64,000 nt of DNA from Larkinella sp051857545 (GTDB lineage Bacteria; Bacteroidota; Bacteroidia; Cytophagales; Spirosomataceae): the NCBI RefSeq assembly GCF_051857545.1, contig NZ_JBPZHB010000016.1, forward strand, positions 60,521 to 124,520. Reading direction: 5' to 3'. The translations under genes were made by a program, and so were the position numbers. Shown here in pieces: positions 53,501-62,657 of this stretch. Position 1 is the first letter of the stretch. Every line of letters begins with the position of its first letter. The notes below the pieces were generated by a model, which saw only the letters and a list, made by a program, of their open reading frames with translations, was not told the DNA's origin and ran no database searches.

Positions 53501-55108
53501 ATGATACGACTCTTTCTCTTCTTTCTTTTAGCCGGAAATTATGCTTTCGCCACTGTCGACAGTGTTGCGATCGACGGCAAAGCGTTTGTCAAACACATTC
53601 AGGTGCTGGCTTCGGATGCCTTCGAAGGGCGAAAACCGTTTACGGCCGGTGAAAAGAAAACCGTCGACTACCTGAAAACCGCGTTTCAGAAAGCTGGTTT
53701 GCAACCCGGCAATGGCAAGATCTATTTTCAGGATGTACCGATGGTAAACATTGCCTCGACCCCGGCGGGGCCGCTGGTGCTGAAAGGCAAAAACGGCACG
53801 GTTTCGCTGGCGAACCTGACCGATTTTGTCGCGACAACGCCCCATGTGGAAAATCAGGTGAAGATTACCGATTCGGAGCTGGTATTTGTGGGCTACGGTA
53901 TTGTCGCCCCAGAATACAACTGGAACGACTACGCGGGTGTGGACGTCAAGGGCAAAACCGTGGTGGTGATGGTGAACGATCCGGGTTTGATCGACAGCAC
54001 GCTGTTCAAGGGCAATATCATGACCTACTACGGTCGCTGGACTTATAAATATGAAGAAGCGTCACGGCAGGGCGCTGCGGGAGTTCTGATCGTTCACGAA
54101 TCCAAAGCCGCCAGTTACGGTTGGTCGGTGGTCCGCAGCAGCTTTTCGAAATCAAAACTGTATTTACAGGCAGCCGACAACAACCGATCGCGGGCGACGG
54201 TGGAAGGCTGGCTCACGCTGGATGCGGCCAAAAGTCTGTTCAAGCTCGCGGGCGTTTCGCCGGAATTGTTCCGGGAAGCGGGTGTTCGGGGTTTTAAGCC
54301 CGTCAAACTGGGACTGACGACTTCGCTGGTGATCAACAACCAGATTACGAAATCGACCTCCCAAAATGTGCTGGCCTTGCTCCCCGGCACCGATCGAAAG
54401 AACGAATACATCATTTACACTTCGCATTGGGATCATCTGGGCAAAAGCGAAGCCATTAAAGGCGACTCGATTTACAACGGCGCGTCCGACAATGCGTCCG
54501 GCACGGCGGCTTTGCTCGAACTGGCGGAGACGTTTGCCAAACTGAAAAAGAAACCGTCACGATCCATCCTGTTTCTGGCCGTGACGGCGGAGGAGCAGGG
54601 TTTGCTGGGGTCGGAATACTACGCAACGCACCCGGTTTTTCCGTTAGACAAAACCGTTGCCAACATCAACATGGACGCGTTCATTCCGGTGGGCCGGACC
54701 AAAGACGTGGTGATTGTCGGCAAGGGACAATCCGATCTGGAAGACTACGCGGAGGCTGAAGCGGCCAGACAGGGGCGGTTTATCCGGGGTGATTTCAATC
54801 CGTCGGCGGGGAGTTATTTCCGGTCCGATCACTTTAATTTTGCCAAAGTCGGTGTGCCGGCCTTGTATCTCAAAACCGGTGTTCGGTCGGTGAAAAACGG
54901 CGAAGCCTGGGGAAAAGCCCAACTGGAAGACCACAACCTGAACCGCTACCACGCGCCCTCGGACGAATATTCATCGTCCTGGGATTTGTCCGGCATCCTC
55001 GAAGACATGCAGTTGCTGTTCAATGTGGGGTATCGCCTGAGCAACGAATCCACTTTTCCCGGCTGGAAAACCGGTTCGGAGTTTAAAGCCGCACGGGATA
55101 AGAAATAA
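53501..55108 (+). CDS. M28-family zinc aminopeptidase with PA domain
   Basis: A 535-aa exported peptidase. A signal peptide (1-17) precedes a protease-associated domain (about 110-270), nested before the M28 catalytic core. Metal ligands are visible in order: TSHWDHLG (His), NGASDNASG (Asp), TAEEQGLLGS (Glu-Glu, base and ligand), NINMDAF (Asp) and SDHFNF (His). It lies directly after the outer-membrane barrel gene. Likely removes N-terminal residues from peptides in the periplasm or outside. Confidence 0.93.
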   Translation: MIRLFLFFLLAGNYAFATVDSVAIDGKAFVKHIQVLASDAFEGRKPFTAGEKKTVDYLKTAFQKAGLQPGNGKIYFQDVPMVNIASTPAGPLVLKGKNGTVSLANLTDFVATTPHVENQVKITDSELVFVGYGIVAPEYNWNDYAGVDVKGKTVVVMVNDPGLIDSTLFKGNIMTYYGRWTYKYEEASRQGAAGVLIVHESKAASYGWSVVRSSFSKSKLYLQAADNNRSRATVEGWLTLDAAKSLFKLAGVSPELFREAGVRGFKPVKLGLTTSLVINNQITKSTSQNVLALLPGTDRKNEYIIYTSHWDHLGKSEAIKGDSIYNGASDNASGTAALLELAETFAKLKKKPSRSILFLAVTAEEQGLLGSEYYATHPVFPLDKTVANINMDAFIPVGRTKDVVIVGKGQSDLEDYAEAEAARQGRFIRGDFNPSAGSYFRSDHFNFAKVGVPALYLKTGVRSVKNGEAWGKAQLEDHNLNRYHAPSDEYSSSWDLSGILEDMQLLFNVGYRLSNESTFPGWKTGSEFKAARDKK

Positions 55109-55124
55109 GGAAGAAAAGATAGAA

Positions 55125-55164
55125 CGGCCCCGGTTGATGCCGGAGTTCGGGCAAACCGGGGCCG
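55125..55164. terminator. Terminator hairpin after the M28 peptidase gene
   Basis: CGGCCCCGGTT / AACCGGGGCCG, 11-bp arms (55125-55135, 55154-55164), 16 bp after the stop, followed by a T-rich stretch. Confidence 0.75.
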
Positions 55165-55231
55165 CTTATTTTGTTACCAAAGCGTACAGCGTTTTATCGA
55201 TAGCAAGACGTTAAAGGTATGGAAAAGGCGG

Positions 55232-55648
55232 CTAGACGCCGGGAGCCATCAGTTTTTTTACAAAGCGACGCAGGGTGTCGTGACTGATGGGTTTGGTTAT
55301 TCGGTTATTGACGTGTTCTAAAACCTGGTTGTAATTGCCCTGATACATCTGAAAAGCCTGTTTTACTTCATCTACATGATCCTGGCGGGCTACACTTAGC
55401 TTAGGTTTCAGACCACGTCCCGGTTTATCGATCAACGCTTCGAGTCCGCCCTGGTTCCACCGACTCATCCAGTTGTAGATACTCCGGCGATCAACCTGGA
55501 ACATGCTTACGAGTTCATTGACTTGCATCCCCTGAAAACTGTAGAGAATGCACTGACAGCGTCGTCGGAGGACGAGATTATCAGTAGTAGATATCAACTG
55601 ACGAAGCTGCTTCATTTCATCCGGGGTAAGTGCTTTAATGTTTTTCAT
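55232..55648 (-). CDS. IS630-type helix-turn-helix protein, orphan (no DDE domain)
   Basis: A 138-aa protein with the N-terminal half of IS630/Tc1-like transposases: HTH_23-like VNELVSMFQVDRRSIYNWMSRWNQGGLEAL, the linker GRGLKPKLS, and a second homeodomain-like HTH (YNQVLEHVNNRITKPISHDTLRRFVKKL). In full elements this continues into a DDE nuclease; here it stops at KKLMAPGV and no DDE remnant follows. It could be a decayed IS or a domesticated DNA-binding protein. The start at 55648 is preferred. Confidence 0.75.
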   Translation of the reverse strand: MKNIKALTPDEMKQLRQLISTTDNLVLRRRCQCILYSFQGMQVNELVSMFQVDRRSIYNWMSRWNQGGLEALIDKPGRGLKPKLSVARQDHVDEVKQAFQMYQGNYNQVLEHVNNRITKPISHDTLRRFVKKLMAPGV

Positions 55649-56263
55649 TGTTCTCAACAGTTTAATTGATGAGACGACTGCGGTTGCGTACCCGATTATT
55701 CCACATAAGGGTGCCGGATTCTTCGCCCAGTCTTCTTTCTGTTCACGTTTCATTAAAAATCAGGAATACGAAAATAGTCTGATAAACAGTACGTTAAAAG
55801 CGACCGTTCATGTTTATTGGAAAGGTTATATCGCTTTTAAAATAGATGCATTTTGCCTTATTTAGACTGAATGTAAGCAATGGGGGATTTTTTATAAAAT
55901 TTTAATAATGCTGTTTTTTTTACTTAAAAAAATATAAATCGATTTAATTATTACAAGATATCGCCCCTGTTTTTAGGAGTTTACCGTATACAATTGGTTA
56001 CTTAGATAGTGGCAAAAAAGATGAAAAGTGGTTTTCTTTTACTAAATAGCCCTAAACCAAATAATCACTTCTAAAAAAATTACAATAGGAATTGAAGTTT
56101 GTGCAGGCAATAGAGCCTTGGCTTCCAGTCCAGTTGATTACCGATTGGTATTTAAACCAATTTGGGGAAATCAGGTTGAAAAGAAAGAACCGATCTCAAT
56201 TCGGAGGCTCATTGAACACAGCGAAAGAACCGGCTTTTAACACCCTATTTATTCATCCCTATT
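55649..56263. other. AT-rich intergenic region, 615 bp
   Basis: Lies between the divergent IS630-type gene and the alcohol dehydrogenase. It contains A/T-rich stretches (55860-56090) and only short, unconvincing frames. No terminal inverted repeats of an insertion sequence could be seen by eye. Confidence 0.5.
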
Positions 56264-57307
56264 ATGATTGCAGCTAAAGGATACGCAGCCCAGAATGCGC
56301 AAACACCACTGGCTCCGTTTCAGTTTGAACGGCGCGAGGTGAAACCCCACGACGTTCAGTTCGACATTCTCTACTGTGGGGTTTGTCATTCCGATTTACA
56401 CCAGATTCGGGACGAATGGGGTGGGTCGATTTTTCCGATGGTGCCGGGCCACGAAATCGTGGGGCGCGTGACCAAGGTCGGCGCGGAAGTCACCAAATTC
56501 AAGGTCGGCGATCTGGCCGGGGTTGGTTGTATGGTCGATTCGTGCCGCACGTGCGAAAATTGCCGGGAAGGTCTGGAGCAATACTGTCTGGTGGGGAACT
56601 CCCAAACCTACAACGGTCGGGAGCAGGACGGTGTAACGCCGACCTACGGCGGGTATTCGAACCTGATTGTGGTCCACGAAGATTTTGCGCTGCACGTCTC
56701 CGAAAAGCTGGATTTGGCCGCCGTGGCTCCGTTGCTGTGCGCCGGCATTACCACCTACTCGCCCCTGCGGCACTGGAAAGTGGGCAAAGGGCACAAGGTC
56801 GCCGTGTTGGGACTGGGTGGTCTGGGACACATGGCCGTTAAATTTGCCGTGGCTTTTGGTGCTGAAGTAACCATGCTAAGTACCTCCCCTTCGAAAGAAG
56901 AAGATGCCAAACGGTTGGGCGCACACAAGTTTGTGCTGACCAGCGATCCGGCCCGGGTGAAAGAAGTGAAAGGGTATTTCGACTTCATCATCGATACGGT
57001 TTCGGCACCGCACGACTACAACCTGTATCTCTCCCTGCTCAGAACCAACGGCATACACATTTGCGTGGGTGCCCCCCCGACACCGGCCGAAATCATGGGC
57101 TTTAGCCTCATCGGCGGTCGCAAAAGCATCGCTGGTTCGGGTATCGGCGGGATACCCGAAACGCAGGAGATGCTGGATTTTTGCGCCGAGCACAACATCG
57201 TGTCGGATATCGAGCTGATTCCGATCAAAGACATCCAAAACGCATACGACCGGATGCTGAAAGGCGACGTGCGCTACCGGTTTGTGATCGATATGAATAC
57301 GTTGTAA
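56264..57307 (+). CDS. Zinc-dependent NAD(P) alcohol dehydrogenase (YahK/CAD-like)
   Basis: A 347-aa medium-chain dehydrogenase. Catalytic zinc ligands: Cys41 (CGVCHSD) and His63 (PGHEIVG), with a third Cys in PLLCAGIT. Structural zinc cysteines are at 94, 97, 100 and 108 (CRTCENCREGLEQYC). The coenzyme loop is GLGGLGHMAVKFA. The pattern is that of the cinnamyl-alcohol/YahK aldehyde reductase group, usually NADPH-dependent and broad in substrate. It is convergent with a Tat-exported isomerase gene, only 27 bp apart. Confidence 0.93.
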   Translation: MIAAKGYAAQNAQTPLAPFQFERREVKPHDVQFDILYCGVCHSDLHQIRDEWGGSIFPMVPGHEIVGRVTKVGAEVTKFKVGDLAGVGCMVDSCRTCENCREGLEQYCLVGNSQTYNGREQDGVTPTYGGYSNLIVVHEDFALHVSEKLDLAAVAPLLCAGITTYSPLRHWKVGKGHKVAVLGLGGLGHMAVKFAVAFGAEVTMLSTSPSKEEDAKRLGAHKFVLTSDPARVKEVKGYFDFIIDTVSAPHDYNLYLSLLRTNGIHICVGAPPTPAEIMGFSLIGGRKSIAGSGIGGIPETQEMLDFCAEHNIVSDIELIPIKDIQNAYDRMLKGDVRYRFVIDMNTL

Positions 57308-57334
57308 AACGGGCGGTTTTCCGGCGAATGAGCC

Positions 57335-58273
57335 TTAGGCCGTAAAAATAGCGTCCATTTTCTCGCGAATGGTCAGCAGCCGCGTGCGGTCGCCACCGTT
57401 GACTTCGGCCGACGCCCAGCCGGAATAGCCAATCTTTACAAGGGCTTTGTTCACCGCCGACCAGTTGCAATCGCCTTCCAGGAATTCAACGTCGAACCCT
57501 TTCCAGAGACCCTCGTCCTGCTGTTTCTTCAGACTGTACTCTTTGACGTCCAGTTTCAGAATCCGCTTGCCGAGGGTTTCAATCCAGTGCGTCGGCCAGC
57601 CGTAGCGCAGGATGTTGCCCACGTCGAAATACCAGCCCACGAGCGGGTGTTTGAACTCATCGACAAACCGGGCGGCTTCCAGCGGACTGATCAGAAAACC
57701 GTTCCAGACGTTTTCGAAGGCAATCTTGACGCCGGTTTTTTCGGCCATCGGCAGCAGCTTTTTGATTTCCTTGCGGCAGCGTTCGTAAGCATCTTCGTAG
57801 CTCACATCGGCTTTCACCACGCCGGGAACCAGCAAAACCGTTGTGCCGCCGTACTGCTTCGTGTCTTGCAGCGATTTTTCCATTGCTTTCACGCACACTT
57901 CCCGAACCTTCGGGTCCGGATCCGACAGGGGCGATTTCCAGTGCGCCGAATTGACCGTGCCGGGCAGTTCCAGGCCGGTTTTGTCGCGGGCGTCCAGTAC
58001 CTCTTTCAGGTCGAGGTTGTTGGGCGTGTCCAGTTCCACCCCGTCGAAGCCCAGGTCTTTCAGCAATTTGAATTTATCGAGTACCGACAAATCCTCTTTC
58101 ACCATACCCCATTTCAGGCTTTTCTTCACCATCGGCGTTTTAAGAACCGGGTTGGAAACCGGATTGACAAACGGGGCGGAAACCGATGCAATCACATGAG
58201 GTGCGGATTCAATAGCGGCAAAACCGCCTACAGCGGCCAGCGAGCCGTTTTTTAGAAATTCTCTGCGTTGCAT
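57335..58273 (-). CDS. Tat-exported sugar phosphate isomerase/epimerase-like TIM-barrel protein
   Basis: A 312-aa xylose-isomerase-like TIM-barrel protein. The N-terminus MQRREFLKNGSLAAVGGFAA is a twin-arginine signal, so it is folded in the cytoplasm and exported. Metal-site segments typical of the AP-endonuclease-2 fold include IAFENVWNGF, GWYFDVGN and LKLDVKE, near a final ASAEV strand. It starts 5 bp after the oxidoreductase gene ends and is clearly co-transcribed with it. Probably acts with it on an unusual sugar in the periplasm. Confidence 0.88.
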   Translation of the reverse strand: MQRREFLKNGSLAAVGGFAAIESAPHVIASVSAPFVNPVSNPVLKTPMVKKSLKWGMVKEDLSVLDKFKLLKDLGFDGVELDTPNNLDLKEVLDARDKTGLELPGTVNSAHWKSPLSDPDPKVREVCVKAMEKSLQDTKQYGGTTVLLVPGVVKADVSYEDAYERCRKEIKKLLPMAEKTGVKIAFENVWNGFLISPLEAARFVDEFKHPLVGWYFDVGNILRYGWPTHWIETLGKRILKLDVKEYSLKKQQDEGLWKGFDVEFLEGDCNWSAVNKALVKIGYSGWASAEVNGGDRTRLLTIREKMDAIFTA

Positions 58274-58278
58274 GGTTT

Positions 58279-59568
58279 TCAGGAGAAAGAGGTAATACCG
58301 GGTCGGGCGATTTCCGCAACCGGGGGCTTCATGTCAAAACTATAGGTGTCCGGGCCTAATTTTTCGGTAGAATTCATCGCTTCATCCCAGGTGATTCGAC
58401 GGCCCGTATAGGCCGCCATGCGCCCCATGATGCCGAGCAGCGTGCTGTTGGCCATGTATTCGCCCTGGTTGATCGGTTCGCCCTTCCGAATGGCCGCAAA
58501 CAGCTCGTCGTGTTCCGTCTGGTACATGTCGTTGGCAACTCCCGAATATTTCCATTTTTTCCGCCCGGTGATTTCGTGTACGTTCCGGGACACGTTGGCG
58601 ACCGCGCGGCCTTTCGTTCCTAAGGCTTCGCACATATAACTTCCCTCGCAGTTGACCTGCTGGCGGCTGAAATGGAATCCCTTGGCTCCGTCTTCGTATT
58701 CGTAGGTAATGGCGAAGTGGTCGTAAATGTTGCCATAGATCGGTTCGGTTCGAACCTGACGGCCACCGGTTCCGGCTGCCGAAAGCGGCATTTTGTCACC
58801 AAAGGCCCACGACATCATATCGACGCTGTGAATCGCCTGCTCGACCAGGTGGTCGCCCGATAGCCAGGTGTAATAATACCAGTTCCGGAGCACATATTCG
58901 GCGTCGGTCCAGCCCGGTTTTCGGGGGTGCGACCAGACGGTGCCAGTATTGTAGGTGTTGTAAACGGTAAGCACGTCGCCAATGGCACCGTCCTGAATTT
59001 TCTCAAACGTGGCCCGTTTGGGTTCATGAAACCGCCAGCAGAAGCCCGAGAGAAGCGAGATTTTCTTTTCCTTCGCAATTTTAGCCGCTTCCAGCACCTT
59101 GCGGACGCCGGGAGCATCGACGGCCATCGGTTTTTCGCAGAAGACGTGTTTCCCGGCCTGCACGGTGGCCATCAGGTGTTCGGGACGGAAATGCGGGGGC
59201 GTCGCCAGAATCACCACATCGACCCCCGACTCCAGCACTTTTTTATAGGCATCGAACCCCACGAATTTGTGTTCTTCGTCGACTTTGACCTTGTCGCCGT
59301 GGATTTTCCGCAGGTTGTTCAGCGAGTCGTCCAGTTTATCCTTGAAAATATCGCCAACGGCGTGCAGCACCACATTGGGGTCGGCTTTCAGCGCCTGGGC
59401 GGCTGCGCCCGAACCCCGGCCCCCACAGCCGACCAGGCCGACTTTGAGGGTGTCGGTGTTGATACCGGCAAATGAACGCTGGGGGTGCAAAATAGTGACG
59501 GCGGGTAAAACGCTGCTGGCCAACGCCATGCCAGTCATTTTTAAGACGTCTCGACGGGAAGTACTCAT
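58279..59568 (-). CDS. Tat-exported Gfo/Idh/MocA family oxidoreductase
   Basis: A 429-aa NAD(P)-dependent sugar oxidoreductase. The N-terminus MSTSRRDVLKMTGMALAS is a Tat signal. The Rossmann motif GLVGCGGRGSGAAAQA and the catalytic-loop signature GKHVFCEKPMAVD are present, and the C-terminal substrate domain is of the periplasmic Gfo type. The start at 59568 places the Tat signal correctly; the frame is open to 59682. It heads a two-gene operon with the TIM-barrel isomerase, a common Bacteroidota and Planctomycetes pairing for sugar 3-keto chemistry (inferred). Confidence 0.9.
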   Translation of the reverse strand: MSTSRRDVLKMTGMALASSVLPAVTILHPQRSFAGINTDTLKVGLVGCGGRGSGAAAQALKADPNVVLHAVGDIFKDKLDDSLNNLRKIHGDKVKVDEEHKFVGFDAYKKVLESGVDVVILATPPHFRPEHLMATVQAGKHVFCEKPMAVDAPGVRKVLEAAKIAKEKKISLLSGFCWRFHEPKRATFEKIQDGAIGDVLTVYNTYNTGTVWSHPRKPGWTDAEYVLRNWYYYTWLSGDHLVEQAIHSVDMMSWAFGDKMPLSAAGTGGRQVRTEPIYGNIYDHFAITYEYEDGAKGFHFSRQQVNCEGSYMCEALGTKGRAVANVSRNVHEITGRKKWKYSGVANDMYQTEHDELFAAIRKGEPINQGEYMANSTLLGIMGRMAAYTGRRITWDEAMNSTEKLGPDTYSFDMKPPVAEIARPGITSFS

Positions 59569-59735
59569 ACGAAAGTGGTTTAGGATTTTGGGTCGAAAAA
59601 TCGGTGAAGATTTTCCCTGAAAGATAGCCAGTCCAACCGGGAAAGTCAAAATTCGGGTGGTTTTCACCTTTCGAAAGGCCATTTATCCCACCGGTTTACC
59701 ACTTATCTAATAGATGGCAATAAAAGGTACTGGGT

Positions 59736-59768
59736 TTTGCACAGTAATTAAATAGATTTTTATCTTTG
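59736..59768 (+). promoter_or_regulatory. Bacteroidota-type promoter of the small secreted-protein gene
   Basis: TTTG (59736-59739), 21 bp spacer, TATCTTTG (59761-59768): a full match to the -33/-7 consensus. Predicted transcription start near 59775, about 22 bp before the ATG at 59797. Confidence 0.65.
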
Positions 59769-59796
59769 AACCTTCACGCTAAACCAACAAATCCTG

Positions 59797-60222
59797 ATGA
59801 AAACGTTCCTCTTCTCCTTTTCCCTGCTTTTCAGCACCGTCCTCAGCTTTGGCCAATGTGCCAAGGAGGTGAAACTAATTACCTCAAAAACAGAATACCT
59901 GGATGCCGCCGGTGTGGTTCAGCGGACGGTGGACGAACAAAGCACCATTGACATCGGGAAAACAGACATTTTAATAGTACCGGGCAATGCCGATCAAAAA
60001 ATGAACGGCACCATTCAGTCGACGACCTGCACCTGGAGCGTTCCGTACAAGGAAGGGAAAACCGTTATCAAGGCACTTTTTGCCAAGGAGCCCGGTCAAG
60101 AGATGCATGTCACCATTACCATCGAAGGGAAAGCCGACCAACTCACGTTCCTGATGGAAATCGCCGAAATGCCGGATCGGAAGATTCGGGTGTGGGTGGA
60201 GGAGTTTGGGGAGAAGAAGTGA
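59797..60222 (+). CDS. Small secreted protein of unknown function
   Basis: A 141-aa exported protein with a signal peptide (cleavage near SFGQ, about 20) and two later cysteines' worth of beta-rich sequence (EVKLITSKTEYLDAAGVVQ). No recognised family. It has a consensus promoter upstream. A terminator lies 131 bp downstream. Confidence 0.7.
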   Translation: MKTFLFSFSLLFSTVLSFGQCAKEVKLITSKTEYLDAAGVVQRTVDEQSTIDIGKTDILIVPGNADQKMNGTIQSTTCTWSVPYKEGKTVIKALFAKEPGQEMHVTITIEGKADQLTFLMEIAEMPDRKIRVWVEEFGEKK

Positions 60223-60352
60223 GGGAGGCAGACTAGGTGATTTTTGTGAAAAAAATACAAAGAACTGAACAACCTGAAGCTAGCCAGAAACCGAGCTTAT
60301 AAAAAAACCTCTACTGAGGTAGGCGGGTAACACCGCTTTGCGTTTAATTGTG

Positions 60353-60386
60353 ACAGCCTGGTTGTTTTGCGACCAGGCTGTTTTTT
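60353..60386 (+). terminator. Rho-independent terminator
   Basis: ACAGCCTGGT / ACCAGGCTGT stem (60353-60362, 60372-60381), 9-nt loop, followed by TTTTT. Confidence 0.85.
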
Positions 60387-60497
60387 AAATCAGAGAAAGC
60401 CCAAGTTGAAAAATCAAAAAAGTGGCATATCCCAAGTGATGTTTTAAAGTTAGTTTAAGGGAAATCAAATTTTCCAAGCAAAATACTAGTAATGCTA

Positions 60498-60505
60498 TAT
60501 ATTTG
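60498..60505 (+). promoter_or_regulatory. Probable -7 element of the DUF6602-like gene
   Basis: TATATTTG matches TAnnTTTG, 31 bp upstream of the ATG at 60537. No clear -33. Confidence 0.4.
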
Positions 60506-60536
60506 AAAACTGCATAATTATTTAACATCCATTTAT

Positions 60537-61577
60537 ATGAGTGATCAGAACTCAAACCAGAACAGTTTTTCAGAGCAACGGTATTTTACAGGAAAGGCAA
60601 TCCCCCCTGGCGCATCTAACGATCTTATCGAGTTTATGCAAGCTGCAACGCGGGACATACAATTCGAATATCAGAGGATTAAGAAAAGAGCCAAAGAGGA
60701 CCCCGGTACTGCTGGAGATCAAGGGGAAGAAAATTGGGCAACGCTGCTAAGAGACTGGCTTCCTCCAACCTTTCAAATTGTTACTAAGGGACGAATATTA
60801 GGAGCCTTTGGTGCTACCAGCCCACAAGTTGATGTAATAGTTTTACAGCCCGAATATCCAAAGAGTTTATTAGATAAGAAATTATACTTAGCTGGTGGAA
60901 TTTTAGCAGTATTTGAGTGCAAAACAACACTAAAGGCCGAACACATTAAGTCGTTTTTTGAAACTTCAAGAATTATAAAAAATCTGCCACCTAGGCGCAC
61001 AGGTAATCCCTTTAAGGAGTTACAATGCCCTATATTATATGGCTTACTAGCTCATAACCATTCTTGGGTTAGTGTTAAAAATGATCCAATAGATACAATT
61101 GATAATATTTTGTGGGATGCTTTCAACACTTTAAACCACCCCATTGAAATGCCAGAATTTGTGTGTGTTGCAAATATCGCAAGCTGGGAGTCACGTAAAT
61201 CAACATTTATGCATCCACATTTCTTTAATTTTCCTGATGCTCATCCCGATCATTTAAAAGATTTAGTTCAATGGTTTGGTCCGAATGGTTCAGCATCGGC
61301 AGGTTATACCTGCTATAAGACAAATCAGGTTGATACAAATGATCGGAGTACACCGATAGGTTCTTTTTTTACAAGTTTATTATATAAGCTCTCGCTTATA
61401 CATCCTAGCTTAGATCCGCTTGCCGAGTATTTTGCAATGACCCAGATTCAAGGGGCGGGTTCAGGAAGAGAACGAAGATTTGACGCTTCTTCAATTTACT
61501 CAAGTGAGGTTTTTCAAAAACTACTTAATGGGCACAATCGAATGAAGCCATCAAATGACTGGCCATTTGCCTTTTAA
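60537..61577 (+). CDS. DUF6602-like PD-(D/E)XK nuclease-fold protein
   Basis: A 346-aa soluble protein. Residues about 60-140 fit the DUF6602 pattern of a restriction-endonuclease-like core: GEENWATLL with Glu64/65, SPQVDVIVL with Asp99, and the E-x-K motif AVFECKTTL with Glu127 and Lys129. This Asp...Glu-x-Lys arrangement is the PD-(D/E)XK active site. Such proteins occur in accessory regions and are suspected defence or DNA-processing enzymes, but no function is proven. AT-rich compared with the core genome; no methyltransferase or helicase partner is adjacent. An integrase lies 1.1 kb downstream. Confidence 0.78.
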   Translation: MSDQNSNQNSFSEQRYFTGKAIPPGASNDLIEFMQAATRDIQFEYQRIKKRAKEDPGTAGDQGEENWATLLRDWLPPTFQIVTKGRILGAFGATSPQVDVIVLQPEYPKSLLDKKLYLAGGILAVFECKTTLKAEHIKSFFETSRIIKNLPPRRTGNPFKELQCPILYGLLAHNHSWVSVKNDPIDTIDNILWDAFNTLNHPIEMPEFVCVANIASWESRKSTFMHPHFFNFPDAHPDHLKDLVQWFGPNGSASAGYTCYKTNQVDTNDRSTPIGSFFTSLLYKLSLIHPSLDPLAEYFAMTQIQGAGSGRERRFDASSIYSSEVFQKLLNGHNRMKPSNDWPFAF

Positions 61578-61624
61578 GCGGTCTGGGATTGGCATTGCTG
61601 GACTTTAAATTACTTTTCAATTGT

Positions 61625-62446
61625 TCATTTTTGAGGAGTTAGGCTTTTGATTTTTTTGATATAATCCTCTAATTCAACTATTTTTTTAATCAAATCTAAT
61701 GATTTAGAATTGAAAATTACAGAATGATTTTCTGGCGACAGAAAGACGAAGTCGACATCTGCTATTATTGATATAATAGGTTTAAATTCTTCTTCCTCCG
61801 GTTTTGATAATATTTCTTCTAGTATATCATTTGTAATATTAATACATTGGTCAATTTTATAAATTATTGCTTGATCCAAGGGGTTAATTACTAAGGCTTT
61901 CACATAGGCCTCTATAGCTCTTTGAAATAAGTGAATGGCTTTATAGTATTGATTATTCTCGAGGGCGTCAATAGCTGCTCGTGTCGATAAATTATATCCG
62001 ACCTGAACGAAATGATCTATTGATATTGTTTTGATATTTTCCCCCATAGACGCTATTTTCTCATTTATGTTTTTTACGTTAAGCGCCATTTCACTCGTAA
62101 AAGACCCTTGCAACTCTCGAAATTTTCGATTTATAAAACTATAAGAGACCAATCCAGCGGCCGCCAAAAGAATACCTAATAACCATTCATAATGAGTCGC
62201 CTGTCGATCCAAGGCGGTAGCGTAAAAATTCTCTTCCGCTACATATTTCAACAGATCCCCATTCAATTTGCGGTTTTGACGATTAAGTGAATCGTTTAAA
62301 GTTAGAAGGCTATCTGATTTCCTCAATAGCATTCCAACATTCTTAGCAACCATTTGTAAGGTGTCGAATTTGACTGGTTGAGGTCGTTGAGACTTGCCAG
62401 TTGTAGGCATCAGTAGTAGTATGAGGAGAGGTAGCCGTTTTATCAT
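61625..62446 (-). CDS. Membrane-anchored coiled-coil/helical-repeat protein of unknown function
   Basis: A 273-aa AT-rich gene product. It has a signal peptide (about 1-19), a coiled-coil-prone segment (LLRKSDSLLTLNDSLNRQNRKLNGDLL), one transmembrane helix (about 88-105) and a second helical region. A TPR-like stretch follows (NQYYKAIHLFQRAIEAYVKALVINP). No family recognised. Convergent with the DUF6602-like gene with 47 bp between stops, so not obviously co-transcribed. Confidence 0.65.
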   Translation of the reverse strand: MIKRLPLLILLLMPTTGKSQRPQPVKFDTLQMVAKNVGMLLRKSDSLLTLNDSLNRQNRKLNGDLLKYVAEENFYATALDRQATHYEWLLGILLAAAGLVSYSFINRKFRELQGSFTSEMALNVKNINEKIASMGENIKTISIDHFVQVGYNLSTRAAIDALENNQYYKAIHLFQRAIEAYVKALVINPLDQAIIYKIDQCINITNDILEEILSKPEEEEFKPIISIIADVDFVFLSPENHSVIFNSKSLDLIKKIVELEDYIKKIKSLTPQK

Positions 62447-62657
62447 TGTATAGTTAACTTATAAGTGAATTTATGCTCTACGCAGGTTAGGAATGGCTTT
62501 GCCTGAAGGCAGAATAATAGCTGAATACACTCTACCTCTCCAGTAGGTCTTAACTGCTTTAAAGATTGAGTAAATGCCTGATAAAAAAAGTCCAGGCTGT
62601 GACTCATCCAAGATTGGTATTGGGCTACCTAGATTCATAATAATGGCGTTTTTTGGT

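Larger units (their letters stand above)
60223..60536. other. Intergenic region, 314 bp
   Basis: Contains a strong terminator (60353-60386), two small GC-rich stems before it (ACCTC-TACT-GAGGT near 60308-60321, and GCGGGTAACACCGC near 60323-60336) and a -7 box at 60498. The paired stems could belong to a long 3' UTR or a small RNA ending at the terminator; not resolved. Confidence 0.45.

Noticed and set aside
56092..56277. A 61-codon frame before the alcohol dehydrogenase
   Set aside because: TTG start, overlap with the dehydrogenase and no protein-like character.
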